Both the position numbers and the translations under genes were made by a program. A stretch of DNA of 54,211 nucleotides from Lachnospiraceae bacterium (lineage in GTDB: Bacteria > Bacillota > Clostridia > Lachnospirales > Lachnospiraceae): contig JAEEUS010000011.1 of NCBI GenBank assembly GCA_016290615.1, forward strand, positions 1 through 54,211, written 5' to 3'. The first letter of the stretch is position 1; the number at the start of each line of letters is the position of its first letter. The notes under the pieces were generated by a model that saw only the letters and a list, made by a program, of their open reading frames with translations, did not search any database and was not told the origin of the DNA. This document shows, one piece after another, positions 9,008 to 17,994 of this stretch.

Positions 9008-9934
9008 TCATGATATTGCAAAAGCGCACCCGACGATGAGAGTCATCGTTATTATCGATAAAAGAGTCGATACCGCAACGGTCTCTGCTGACAGTTCGCT
9101 GTTGCCTCCAAACTTTATCGTAAACATGGTTGAGCTGGCAGCAACCGGAGCTGATGCCGATACCGCACAGGCAACAAGCAGATTGCCCCTGATCCCTAAT
9201 GCATACATGATCCCCAGAATGATGGACGGACATACAAGAAGCCTTAAGAGCATCATTATATATTCGTTTTTGTCACGCATCGCTGTTTTCAGATCAAGTC
9301 TTGAAACATTATAGCCTATGACAAGCATTGGTACGGGCGTATTAAGAGCTGCGAGATACTCAACCGGTACGGCTACGATATTGGGAAGCTTGAATGATGT
9401 AAAAAAGAATATCAGTCCAACAACTACAGGAATGACGCCGGGATTAATTAGTATCTTTTTTACCGAAAGACCGCCTCCCTTCGTATCCATGAGCACAAGG
9501 CCGTATGACCATAAAAAGAGATTGAATACCGCTACATACGATGCTCCGTAAAAGACTCCTTCGCTTCCGAGCAGTGCATCAAGAAGCGGAAGCGACATGA
9601 ATCCGCAGTTTGAAAATATGACGCCGAATCTGTAAAGCCTTTTCTTGTCATCATCCTTATCATGTATAAAGAGCTTTCCTAAGATGATACATATCACATG
9701 CGAAAGAACCGCTGCCGCAAAAGCGATCAGAAATCCCTTTAAGAGCTCCGGTTCGAAATCTCTCTGAAATGCATGGATTATTACACAGGGAGTCACGATA
9801 TAGAGCATTATCTCCGTGATCGTTGATACTCCTCCCTTTTGAATGATCCCTGCCTTTGTACCGACAAATCCTATCCCTATGAGAATAAACAGTATAAGCA
9901 CCTGTGTTCCCACAACACTAAAACTCTGAAGCAT
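9008..9934 (-). CDS. AEC family transporter (auxin efflux carrier type)
   Basis: A 308-residue integral membrane protein with about ten hydrophobic segments in two halves, as in the AEC family of secondary transporters. Bacterial members often move malate, malonate or other small carboxylates, but the substrate cannot be assigned here. Conserved features include the glycine-rich start VGTQVLILFILIGIGFVGTK and the C-terminal SASAPVAASSTMF. The start has SD GAGGAG. A terminator lies just upstream (9958-9981), so it probably has its own promoter; none is obvious in the short gap. Confidence 0.87.
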   Translation of the reverse strand: MLQSFSVVGTQVLILFILIGIGFVGTKAGIIQKGGVSTITEIMLYIVTPCVIIHAFQRDFEPELLKGFLIAFAAAVLSHVICIILGKLFIHDKDDDKKRLYRFGVIFSNCGFMSLPLLDALLGSEGVFYGASYVAVFNLFLWSYGLVLMDTKGGGLSVKKILINPGVIPVVVGLIFFFTSFKLPNIVAVPVEYLAALNTPVPMLVIGYNVSRLDLKTAMRDKNEYIMMLLRLLVCPSIILGIMYALGIRGNLLVACAVSASAPVAASSTMFTIKFGGNSELSAETVAVSTLLSIITMTLIVGCAFAIS

Positions 9935-9957
9935 ATAAAACTCCTCTTAAGACTCTT

Positions 9958-9981
9958 AAAAAGCGGCTTATAAAAGCCGCT
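9958..9981 (-). terminator. Intrinsic terminator after the HAD hydrolase gene
   Basis: On the minus strand AGCGGCTT pairs with AAGCCGCT around a 4-nt loop and is followed by TTTT. It separates the response regulator-kinase-HAD transcript from the AEC transporter gene. Confidence 0.8.
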
Positions 9982-9994
9982 GTCAATAAGCTGT

Positions 9995-10714
9995 CTATTT
10001 AAGTCCTTCTAACATCTTGATCATGTCAGCAAAGGATCCTCTTTCTCCTTCCCAGGGATGATCCTTGCATTCTATCATTGTATCTTCTACAAGATATGCA
10101 TCGATCTCTGCCATCTTTGCACACAGCATATCTTCCTTTTCATCGTTGCCTATCATGAGACATTCTTCTTTCGCAAGTCCCATCTTTTTAAGCACCGCTT
10201 CAAAGTATTTCGGATTCGGCTTGCAGTAGGATTCTTCCTCATAACAGGTTACAAGATCAAAGTCTTCCTTCTTAAGTTCTATCCATCCAAGCCTTGTTAT
10301 CTGGCCTGCCATCGGAAATATCGGGTTGGTTGCAAGGATAACAAGATCTGCTTTTTTACGAGCTATCTCAACTGCCTTAACTGCAAGCGGATTATTCTTT
10401 GTGAAGCGCTTGCTGTCTTTAAATTCATTGGAATAAAAGTCAAGACACCTTTTATCAATTTCATCGATATCACAGTCTATAACACTGCCAAACGTATCCC
10501 AGAATGCATCACGGTTTTTCTTTGTACCGTCATTTTTCATCATGGAATATGTTCCCTTCCATATGGCATCGACAAAAGACTGTACAGGTATATCAGTCAT
10601 ATTTACTTTCTTGTAAAGTTCTTTAAAATATCCGCTCGTGAACTCTTCCATATCCATTGGAAGAAGTGTTCCGTCCAAATCGAACATTATTGCTCTGTAA
10701 TGTTTTTTTAACAT
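9995..10714 (-). CDS. HAD family hydrolase
   Basis: Cytoplasmic phosphatase-like enzyme of the haloacid dehalogenase superfamily. Motif I is MFDLDGTLL with Asp12 and Asp14, motif II is VILATNP, and motif III/IV is GNDEKEDMLCAKM. An all-alpha cap of about 100 residues sits between motifs I and II. The substrate is unknown. The start codon is 3 bp after the histidine kinase stop, so the gene is co-transcribed with the two-component system, although the functional link is unclear. Confidence 0.88.
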   Translation of the reverse strand: MLKKHYRAIMFDLDGTLLPMDMEEFTSGYFKELYKKVNMTDIPVQSFVDAIWKGTYSMMKNDGTKKNRDAFWDTFGSVIDCDIDEIDKRCLDFYSNEFKDSKRFTKNNPLAVKAVEIARKKADLVILATNPIFPMAGQITRLGWIELKKEDFDLVTCYEEESYCKPNPKYFEAVLKKMGLAKEECLMIGNDEKEDMLCAKMAEIDAYLVEDTMIECKDHPWEGERGSFADMIKMLEGLK

Positions 10715-10717
10715 AGA

Positions 10718-12034
10718 TCAGACCTTTCTGAGAAGTAATTCTACCACAAAACCATTATCATTGTAATACTCCATTCCACCGCCCTGCTTTTCCATATATG
10801 TCTTAGCCAGATACATGCCAAGGCCAAAGCCTGTCTGTGTTGCGCTATTTCCTCCTCTGTAGTATTTCTCGGCTATGAGAGGAAGATCATCCTTGTCGAC
10901 TCCGGGACCGCTGTCACGTATGATGATCTTTATAAAGCATGAAAGCGAACCGTCAACCATCAGTATATCCTCAGTCTGCGAGAAACTGACTTTTATATCC
11001 GTACCGGCATACTTGTTGGAATTGCCCACTATGTTGTCTATGACCTGCTCCATACGCCTTCTGTCCATATATACAAGACACGGGTGGATATGGTTTTCGA
11101 GTATGATGTTTCCGTAATCCGAAAGATTCTTCAAAAAATCCTCTATCAATGTCGAATTCTCTTCATGCGGTTCAACATCGATCTTTTCAAGTTCCTCCAG
11201 ATTTGCATGCATGACATCACTCATAAGAAGACTTATAGTATCGGCCTTGCCCGATACTGATCTGACCTTATCTATAAGATCACTGTACTCATTTAAAGCC
11301 TCAGTATCATCCTTACCTGAGATCTCCTCAAGCTTTCTTGAAAGCTTTAGCTCTATCACTTCACATGTAGCCTTTATCACGGCAAGCGGCGTCTTGATAT
11401 CATGACTTAAGCCCTGAATGAGCTCCTTTCTTGCGATCTCAGCCTGTCTTTCCCTGTTGATCGATGATCTGATCTGCTCTCTCATTATATCAAAGCCTTC
11501 GACAAAGCTTCCAAACATAGTGTTCTTCCTGATCGGCAGAGACTTATCCAGCTCCCCTTTTGCTATATCTGTTGCGAATCCTTTGAGTTCATCGATAGGT
11601 CTTAAGAATACGACATACATATACAATAACAACAAATAGCCGCATGCTAGCACTGCTGTCCACAGCACCATCGCGGCTCTGAAAAATACTTCACTCGTTC
11701 TGTTAAAATTTCCCTTGATATCGTTCCATCCGACCTTGCCGATATACTCGCCGTTAACCTTTACATCGAGTATTATGGCACCATCCGCATACAGCGAAGC
11801 CAGTTTCGGATCATTGATATCCTTTGACATCGTAAGAACGCAGTCGTATTTGTCTTCTATATCTGTTTCTGAAAGGCCTGCTTCAATGTCAGCCTGCACC
11901 TGGTATAACAGATCGTTGTAATAAACTATATCTCTTTTTTCGTATGTCGTCTTCTTGCCGATACTGAAAAACATGAGCAGTCCGACGATCATGAAGATCG
12001 TAAAAGAGAAAAACAGCTGTCTTAATCTTTTCAT
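10718..12034 (-). CDS. Sensor histidine kinase of two-component system
   Basis: Membrane sensor, 438 residues: a membrane segment at about 8-25, an extracytoplasmic region of about 95 residues, a second membrane segment at about 121-145, HAMP, HisKA with the phospho-accepting His211 in GLSHDIKTP, and an HATPase domain (N box DNIVGNSNKY, G1 DSGPG, G2 GFGLGMYLA). It overlaps the response regulator stop by 4 bp (ATGA), so they are coupled. The exporter genes directly upstream suggest that it senses a compound, possibly an envelope-active antimicrobial, handled by that exporter (inference). Confidence 0.93.
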   Translation of the reverse strand: MKRLRQLFFSFTIFMIVGLLMFFSIGKKTTYEKRDIVYYNDLLYQVQADIEAGLSETDIEDKYDCVLTMSKDINDPKLASLYADGAIILDVKVNGEYIGKVGWNDIKGNFNRTSEVFFRAAMVLWTAVLACGYLLLLYMYVVFLRPIDELKGFATDIAKGELDKSLPIRKNTMFGSFVEGFDIMREQIRSSINRERQAEIARKELIQGLSHDIKTPLAVIKATCEVIELKLSRKLEEISGKDDTEALNEYSDLIDKVRSVSGKADTISLLMSDVMHANLEELEKIDVEPHEENSTLIEDFLKNLSDYGNIILENHIHPCLVYMDRRRMEQVIDNIVGNSNKYAGTDIKVSFSQTEDILMVDGSLSCFIKIIIRDSGPGVDKDDLPLIAEKYYRGGNSATQTGFGLGMYLAKTYMEKQGGGMEYYNDNGFVVELLLRKV

Positions 12035-12747
12035 GTTAATTCCAGTATATACCCGGTTCCCCAGATTGTCTTGATATATCTGGGCTTGTTGGGATCTTCT
12101 TCTATCTTCTCCCTGAGCTTCCTGATGTGGACATTAAGCGTACTGTCGCTGAAAAACGTATCTCCCCATACCTCGTCAAAAAGCACCTCTTTCTTCACTA
12201 TAGTATCATGATGTGCATACAGGCAGTTTAAGAGAGCATATTCCTTTGCCTTTAAAGATATCCTGTTTCCCTTTATCACTACAGACATGGTCGATACATC
12301 CATCATAAAATCCGACTGATCATTTTTTGATCCGGTTTCTTTTGATCTTGAAAACGTCTCCATATCCTCAGCCTTTTTTACCTGCACTGCTCTCTTTAAA
12401 TTGACTTTTACCTTGGCGAGCAATACCGAAAGACTGTAAGGCTTTTTTATGTAGTCGTCTCCGCCTATCGAAAGAGCGATAAGAACATCATCATCACTCT
12501 GTCTTGCACTTATAAAGAGGATAGGCAGCTGCATATCCTCTCTAAGCTTCTTGCAGACATCAAATCCGGATCCATCGCCCAGATTTATATCGAGCAGCAC
12601 CAGATCGGCAGTGTTCTCTTCAAAGAATCTAAAACATGCCTCACCGCTTTCCACATACTGAGTAGAAACATCAAACATGCAGAAATACTCTGTTGTCATC
12701 TTCGCTAATTCAGTTTCATCATCGACTATCAAACAGTTATAATGCAT
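12031..12747 (-). CDS. OmpR-family response regulator
   Basis: Transcription factor with a receiver domain (about 1-120; acidic pair Asp9-Asp10, phospho-acceptor Asp53 in LLDINLGDGSG, Lys in IKKPYS) and a C-terminal winged helix (about 145-236) ending KTIWGTGYILEL. It starts with ATG, with GGAG 8 bp upstream. It is first in the operon regulator-kinase-HAD and has its own extended -10 promoter. Likely targets are the direct repeats upstream of the adaptor gene (17516-17557), since OmpR-type regulators bind such 11-bp-spaced repeats. Confidence 0.93.
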   Translation of the reverse strand: MHYNCLIVDDETELAKMTTEYFCMFDVSTQYVESGEACFRFFEENTADLVLLDINLGDGSGFDVCKKLREDMQLPILFISARQSDDDVLIALSIGGDDYIKKPYSLSVLLAKVKVNLKRAVQVKKAEDMETFSRSKETGSKNDQSDFMMDVSTMSVVIKGNRISLKAKEYALLNCLYAHHDTIVKKEVLFDEVWGDTFFSDSTLNVHIRKLREKIEEDPNKPRYIKTIWGTGYILELT

Positions 12748-12768
12748 AGTTCAATCTCCACAACAAGG

Positions 12769-12774
12769 ATTATA
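12769..12774 (-). promoter_or_regulatory. Extended -10 promoter for the two-component operon
   Basis: Minus-strand TGG directly followed by TATAAT forms an extended -10 element about 22 bp before the response regulator ATG. The -35 is poor (CTGAAA at 16 bp), which is usual for extended -10 promoters. It separates this operon from the upstream ABC permease gene. Confidence 0.55.
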
Positions 12775-12808
12775 CCATAAATACCTGTCCTTTCAGTAGT
12801 CAATTCTC

Positions 12809-15184
12809 TTACTCTTCCGTTATCATCTTGACCGGCTCAAGAGTCTTGATGCGACGTCCCATAAGTCCTGAAGTTAAAAGCGCAACCCCGATTATTATAA
12901 TGGCCGCCAGTATATAGGATACGGTCTTGACCGTGAATTTAACCTTTTTAAATCCGAATATGGCCATTGACGATACCATAAGACTTGTTCCGGCATACGG
13001 AGATATGATAAGTCCTATGATAACGCCGATAAGGATCGCCGGCATATTTGACATCATCACCTGTCCGATAAGCTGTCTTGATGTAAATCCCAGCGCCTTG
13101 CTCACGCCCATGTTTCGCCATTGCTTGTTGATATTGGTTCGAACGATGAGTGATTCTACAAATGCTACGATAAGAATAGTCAGTCCCGCTATCAGAAAAG
13201 CGAAAGCCTTCATACCGATAGTGATCATGCCGACCGTCTGATGTGCAGCCTCATTTACATCTACAGCTTCGACATCGGGATAAATATCTTTTAATTCCCT
13301 TTCAAAATCCGCATATGTCACTCCCGGCTTAAGATTTACGCAAACATCGATACTGTCCGGGATCTTTGAAAGCCTGCTCATGCCTTCAAGAGTCATATAT
13401 CCCATAAGTCCCAAATTGTTAAAAGTCTGATTTATACCGCAGACAATGAACGATTCCTCGACACTGTCCGTCTTGACTGTAACCGTATCGCCCACATTGA
13501 CATTAAGCTTATTGGCTGCATTGGCTGCGAACATGACCTCATTTGGATTTTTCGGCCATCTTCCCTCTATCACATATCCGCCTTTTATGGTAGATGTATC
13601 GGAGATTCCTCTCGTTGTAACGGACTGATCGAACTTCTTGTTGGTAAACTTATAGCTCATCCACAATTCCGTGCGGACATTCTTGACACTGCTCATCCCT
13701 CTTATCGTCTCAGCCATAGCTTCACTTCCGCCCAATTCGGCATCACTCATATCAATACCTGACAGTTCGATACATCCCTCATCCGTTCCGTATGTATCCG
13801 CCATGCCAAAGCCTATGACGGTCGCTATCGCAAGGATCATCATAATGAATATGACTCCTATCTGGCTTCTGAATCTCCCGAACGTCTCCTTTAAAGAAAG
13901 AGTCACGGCTATCGGGAAGGATGTCTTGTCAAAAGCAAAGAGGTTCTTTTTATAGTTGTGCGTATTTACTCCGCCTCTGAGTGCATCAAGAACGCTTACT
14001 TTGCTGTACTGTCTTCCGAGAGTAAGAGTAAGCAGACCGATGACAATACTCATACCTATTATCACAAAAAATGCGGCTGATATGTTTATCGGCTGATTCC
14101 ATGGAAGTCCCAGTGTCACGAGCATGATAATGCTCACCTTTCCTATCGTTGCTGCTCCTATGAGCACGCCGATTACTGCTCCTGTTCCCGCTATCATCAT
14201 AAGCTGACATAAGAGTATGATGACAAGTTCACGTACAGTGTATCCCGATGCCTCCATGATCGCTGTGTTCTTCATGTTTGTCATGATGAAGTTCTTGACG
14301 CTGAAATCGATTATGACAACAGCAACTATGAACATTATGATCGCGAAGAGAAAAACAAGAGCCACGAACATGAGCGGAAGTATCATCGAACCGGTCTTCA
14401 TCATTCCCGAGTCAAAGAAATTGATGCTCAGTTCGCCTTCCGGATTATCCTTCATATAACCGTCATACCAGTTGAGCAATTCGTTGCCCAGGTTATCACT
14501 TAACTTCTCGGCATTTATATTCTTCTTTTTTGCAGTATCGGTAAGCTGAGTCTTGATGAATCTCCACTCGCTTGCACCTGTCGGATTCTCAAAAATGATA
14601 TCTTCAAAAACATCTCCTGAAACATATGCTTTATACATTCCGATGTTCATCGGTCCCGAAAAAAGATTATCCTCATTAAAGTCCACGACCTTAAGATCAT
14701 AGACATTCTCTTCTATCTTTATCTGGATAATATCGCCCTTGCTGAATGAAGTCATTAACGAAGCCGGAAGGACTATCTCGTTGCCGCCGTATCCTGATGC
14801 ATCAATGCTCATGCTCTGTATCTTGTTCTCATCCTCGTAGCAGCACATGATAAAAGCATACTCAACCCAGGTCTTGTCGCCCTTGTGTCTGTACTTGGAA
14901 CTGCACCTTACAGTTCTTTCTGTCTCGCAGTTTTTTAGATAGACATTACCCTTTATGATCTCTTCGACCTTGGCTACTGCTGCGTCATTCTTGTTTAGCA
15001 TAAAGAAGATATCAGCTCCGTTTATCTTCTCCTTGCAGGTATCTACCACTTTACCTGCTCCTGTCATGAATGACAGACTTATGAATATGAAAAGCGAAGC
15101 TATAGCAGCCAATACGAAGAAGGTGATCATGTCACTCTTCTGCTTTTTGATGTTATTCTTCGCAATAAAGAAATATCTGTACAC
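12809..15184 (-). CDS. ABC transporter permease, FtsX-like (MacB type)
   Basis: Large membrane subunit of an ABC exporter, 791 residues from the chosen start: an N-terminal membrane helix, an extracytoplasmic domain of about 240 residues, three helices (FtsX domain 1), a short linker, a second helix and extracytoplasmic domain, and a C-terminal three-helix FtsX domain. The reading frame stays open to 15304, but that would overlap the ATPase gene by more than 100 bp. I chose the GTG at 15184, which has AAAGGA 7 bp upstream and lies just after the ATPase stop. Together with the ATPase and HlyD-like adaptor it forms a tripartite-like exporter. The substrate is unknown; peptides or antibiotics are likely. 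Confidence 0.88.
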   Translation of the reverse strand: MYRYFFIAKNNIKKQKSDMITFFVLAAIASLFIFISLSFMTGAGKVVDTCKEKINGADIFFMLNKNDAAVAKVEEIIKGNVYLKNCETERTVRCSSKYRHKGDKTWVEYAFIMCCYEDENKIQSMSIDASGYGGNEIVLPASLMTSFSKGDIIQIKIEENVYDLKVVDFNEDNLFSGPMNIGMYKAYVSGDVFEDIIFENPTGASEWRFIKTQLTDTAKKKNINAEKLSDNLGNELLNWYDGYMKDNPEGELSINFFDSGMMKTGSMILPLMFVALVFLFAIIMFIVAVVIIDFSVKNFIMTNMKNTAIMEASGYTVRELVIILLCQLMMIAGTGAVIGVLIGAATIGKVSIIMLVTLGLPWNQPINISAAFFVIIGMSIVIGLLTLTLGRQYSKVSVLDALRGGVNTHNYKKNLFAFDKTSFPIAVTLSLKETFGRFRSQIGVIFIMMILAIATVIGFGMADTYGTDEGCIELSGIDMSDAELGGSEAMAETIRGMSSVKNVRTELWMSYKFTNKKFDQSVTTRGISDTSTIKGGYVIEGRWPKNPNEVMFAANAANKLNVNVGDTVTVKTDSVEESFIVCGINQTFNNLGLMGYMTLEGMSRLSKIPDSIDVCVNLKPGVTYADFERELKDIYPDVEAVDVNEAAHQTVGMITIGMKAFAFLIAGLTILIVAFVESLIVRTNINKQWRNMGVSKALGFTSRQLIGQVMMSNMPAILIGVIIGLIISPYAGTSLMVSSMAIFGFKKVKFTVKTVSYILAAIIIIGVALLTSGLMGRRIKTLEPVKMITEE

Positions 15185-15197
15185 GACTGTATCCTTT

Positions 15198-16040
15198 CTA
15201 CCATCCCATATCCTGCAAAAATGCCTTAAGACGAGAGTGACGATCTTTTGCCTCGGCAAGATTAGGATTGCTCTCATCCTTATAATCTCCCACATAAGCT
15301 CCAAGATCTATCTCATCAGATATGACACCGTCAGCAAGATAGATTATCCTGTTGCCGCGTTCTGCTGCCTTGATGGTATGAGTGACCATTACAATGCTCT
15401 GTCCCTCATTATTTAAGTCTGACATGATATTTAACACGTTTTCCGTATTCTGAGAGTTTAAAGCACCGGTAGGCTCATCCGCAAACAGTACCTCCGGACT
15501 GTTGATCACACCTCTGACCACAGCGATCCTTTGCTGCTGTCCGCCTGATAACTGAGTAGGGAATTTCCTGTAATCCTGTTCCTCTATCTCAACATTATGA
15601 AGAAGTCTCTTTGCTTTCTCCGCAAGCGATTTTCTGTCTGTTGACTTTAAAAGGCCGCATACCATGACATTATCGAGTGCACTCATGCTGTCATTTAGGT
15701 AGTTTTGCTGAAAGACAAATCCAACATGATCTCGCCGAAACATCGCCAGCTTGTCATTGTTAAATGTAGATATCTCGGTCTCCTCGATTTCCTTATTGTC
15801 ACCGTTTTTCTTATCTGTATAGTAAGTAATAGTTCCCATACTGGGTCTGTCCATTCCTGAAAGAGCATATAAAAGTGTACTCTTGCCGGAACCTGAGTTT
15901 CCCATTATAACGGTGAAGTCACCTTTATATATAGACAGATTTAAGTTTTTCAGTACATGCTGCTGGACAGACCCGTTAGAAAAGGTCTTGGATAGATCCT
16001 TTGCAGTTAATATCTTCCTCTTATCTGATTCCATTCTCAT
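15198..16040 (-). CDS. ABC transporter ATP-binding protein (MacB/LolD type)
   Basis: ATPase for the neighbouring permease. Motifs are Walker A GNSGSGKST, Q-loop VFQQNY, signature LSGGQQQR and Walker B VLFADEPTG, followed by the H-loop MVTHTIKAA. The frame is open to a TTG at 16061 inside the adaptor gene. I prefer the ATG at 16040 (or 16034), which follows a GGGGA stretch. The insertion between Walker A and the Q-loop (about 25 residues, charged) is longer than in LolD. It ends 13 bp before the permease GTG, so the two are coupled. Confidence 0.9.
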   Translation of the reverse strand: MRMESDKRKILTAKDLSKTFSNGSVQQHVLKNLNLSIYKGDFTVIMGNSGSGKSTLLYALSGMDRPSMGTITYYTDKKNGDNKEIEETEISTFNNDKLAMFRRDHVGFVFQQNYLNDSMSALDNVMVCGLLKSTDRKSLAEKAKRLLHNVEIEEQDYRKFPTQLSGGQQQRIAVVRGVINSPEVLFADEPTGALNSQNTENVLNIMSDLNNEGQSIVMVTHTIKAAERGNRIIYLADGVISDEIDLGAYVGDYKDESNPNLAEAKDRHSRLKAFLQDMGW

Positions 16041-16053
16041 TGTCCCCGATCCA

Positions 16054-17436
16054 TTAATCAATCTTTATGCTCATTCCGTCAGTGATCTCGGCTGTATCAT
16101 TCCATACAACAACATCGCCGGGATTTATTCCAGATACGATCTGAACCATATCATCGTTTCTGACACCTGTTTCTACTGCGGTCTTTACAGCTTTTCCGTC
16201 TGATGCAACAAATACAAAGGTGCCTTCTTCATCTTCCCAGAGTGCAAGAGTCGGTACTCTCAAAACCTCTGCTAGATCTGCAGTATTTACCTTGGCCTTT
16301 GCTTCTATTCCGAGGATGATATCGCTGTCAGGCTCATCAAGCTTAACTTCGACACCTATTCCGGTATTCTGACCGGAATCCTTGGTCATCCTCTCTATTC
16401 TTGAGATCTTGCCTGTGTAGTCCTTGTTCTTTATTGCAACTGTAGCGCTCTGACCTTCCTCGATATTTATAATATCATATTTGTTTACGTTTAACTTAAC
16501 TACAACATCATCAACGGATTTGAGAGTTACGAGCTTTGTACCTCTTGCAACGTCACTGCCTTCAACTACACCGATCTCTGTAACTACTCCGTCAAATTCA
16601 GCCTTGATTCCTTCTGAAGCTGCCTTATAGTTTTCGATCCTGTCATTTGATGCAAGCTCGTTTGCTGCCTTGATCGCTTCAAGTTCTTCCTTGGCTCCGC
16701 TTGTCATCAGACTCATCTGCGTGGTTGCCTTCTGGCTTGTCATCTCTGCCTTGTACTCCTTGCATGCGGCAAGCTGTACGTTGAGTCTGTTCAGTTCTTC
16801 CTGCATCTGTACTATATCAGAAGAATACTGCTGCTGGTATGCATTGCTCTGAACAAGTTTCTGAAGGTTCTCATATTCTTCAGAATCAGGTTCGTCCGCC
16901 CAATCGATAAGAGATATCTGAAGCTTTGCACCTTCATCTGCGAGTGCTGCTCTTCTTTCTAAAAGATCCTTCTCAGTCTGAGTTATTGCTGCCTGAGTAT
17001 CTGCTATCTGCTGGTCGAGAACTCCCAGGTTTCTCTTTGCCTCTCCGTAAAGACCTGCTGTTCTGTTTCCTGTCTGGATCGAATTGTTATAGCTTCCTAG
17101 ATCTGCCTGTGCACCAAGCTGAGCAATGGCTGTAAGTCTTTCGATCTCTGCCTCATCATAGCTTACTATGACGTCGCCCTTCTTTACGAAGTCTCCTTCC
17201 TTAACATGAACGGTTCCTATGATACCGTCAACTTTTGAGTAGTATGTCTTGCAAGTATTTGTCTCAACGTTTCCGTTCAACTCCAGTACACTGCTGAGCG
17301 CCCCCGTGTCAGCTGTGTAAGAATTGACTGTCATTGCCGCGTTGGCACTTATCGATATAGCACCGATCGCGATAATAGCTGCAAGTACTGCTCCGGTTAC
17401 CGTCATCTTCTTTTTGTTCTTTAAGAATTCCATCAT
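16054..17436 (-). CDS. HlyD/MacA-like periplasmic adaptor subunit
   Basis: Membrane-anchored adaptor (460 residues): a single N-terminal membrane segment (about 13-34), lipoyl/barrel-sandwich halves (residues about 60-95 with VHVKEGDFVKKGDVIVSYD, and a second half near 285-310), and between them a long coiled-coil hairpin rich in Q, A and E (about 105-270). A beta-barrel domain and a membrane-proximal domain close the chain. In Gram-positives such adaptors work with MacB-type ATPase/permease pairs. First gene of the adaptor-ATPase-permease operon; SD GAGGG. The upstream repeats suggest control by the adjacent OmpR-type regulator. Confidence 0.9.
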   Translation of the reverse strand: MMEFLKNKKKMTVTGAVLAAIIAIGAISISANAAMTVNSYTADTGALSSVLELNGNVETNTCKTYYSKVDGIIGTVHVKEGDFVKKGDVIVSYDEAEIERLTAIAQLGAQADLGSYNNSIQTGNRTAGLYGEAKRNLGVLDQQIADTQAAITQTEKDLLERRAALADEGAKLQISLIDWADEPDSEEYENLQKLVQSNAYQQQYSSDIVQMQEELNRLNVQLAACKEYKAEMTSQKATTQMSLMTSGAKEELEAIKAANELASNDRIENYKAASEGIKAEFDGVVTEIGVVEGSDVARGTKLVTLKSVDDVVVKLNVNKYDIINIEEGQSATVAIKNKDYTGKISRIERMTKDSGQNTGIGVEVKLDEPDSDIILGIEAKAKVNTADLAEVLRVPTLALWEDEEGTFVFVASDGKAVKTAVETGVRNDDMVQIVSGINPGDVVVWNDTAEITDGMSIKID

Positions 17437-17515
17437 TTTTTATTTCCCTCTTTCACAAAATAAATAACTTCCGTTTATCTGTTGCTGATACTAATGTAAC
17501 GCAAAGATATACGGA

Positions 17516-17557
17516 AGTCTTAATCTGTATCTTGTGTAATTCTTAAATGATTCTTAA
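17516..17557 (-). promoter_or_regulatory. Direct repeats, candidate response-regulator operator
   Basis: On the minus strand TTAAGAAT occurs twice exactly 11 bp apart (17550-17557 and 17539-17546), and a third related copy TTAAGACT lies at 17516-17523. Pairs of half-sites one helical turn apart are the usual recognition pattern of OmpR-family regulators. They sit between the cupin stop codon and the adaptor ATG. An inverted repeat ACTTCCGT (17467-17474) with ACGGAAGT (17511-17518) overlaps the same leader. Confidence 0.5.
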
Positions 17558-17947
17558 TTAGCAAAGCGCCGGTATGAATTTCGCAAACATATAAAGTCCG
17601 TCAGGTCCGGCCGTGACCTCATGTTCTATTCCTGCAGGTATGATCGATATCACTCCCTGTCTGTATTCAAGTCTTGTGTTGTCATTTACGCAAAATCCGT
17701 CCCCCGCTATTACTTCATGTGTCTCAAGCTGAGTCTCATGAATATGATTTCCTATTCTCTTTCCCGGTGCTACCCTTACAAGATGATAGCTGAATTCCCC
17801 ATTAGTTTCACTTCCAGGAAGGATATGCTTAAGTTCAACTCCCTCAAATACAGGATGCTTTGACCACCCGATCTTATCAAAATCCATGGTCTTTCCCACA
17901 ACCGTCATCTTACCGCGATCAAATGCTTCAAAAACTTCGTTTCTCAT
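17558..17947 (-). CDS. Cupin domain protein
   Basis: Small 129-residue single-domain beta-barrel protein. The cupin metal-binding pattern is visible: GKRIGNHIHETQLETHEVIAGDG (two His, a Glu and a later His), then the second motif GVISIIPAGIEHEV. The function cannot be assigned; such proteins range from sugar isomerases to small-molecule sensors. It starts with a good SD (GAGAGG) 47 bp after the AraC-type regulator on the same strand. This is a common pairing, so the regulator may control it. Confidence 0.8.
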   Translation of the reverse strand: MRNEVFEAFDRGKMTVVGKTMDFDKIGWSKHPVFEGVELKHILPGSETNGEFSYHLVRVAPGKRIGNHIHETQLETHEVIAGDGFCVNDNTRLEYRQGVISIIPAGIEHEVTAGPDGLYMFAKFIPALC

Positions 17948-17994
17948 AGAATGATCCTCTCTTTCTTTATTTATATGATCATTCTATTTCATAT

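Noticed and set aside
10058-10711. 217-residue plus-strand frame antisense to the HAD gene
   Set aside because: Rich in Cys, Phe and Ile with no motif or start signal; the opposite strand encodes a complete HAD hydrolase.
15185-15304. Forty extra N-terminal residues of the ABC permease
   Set aside because: They overlap the ATPase gene by more than 100 bp. The GTG at 15184 has a proper ribosome site just after the ATPase stop.
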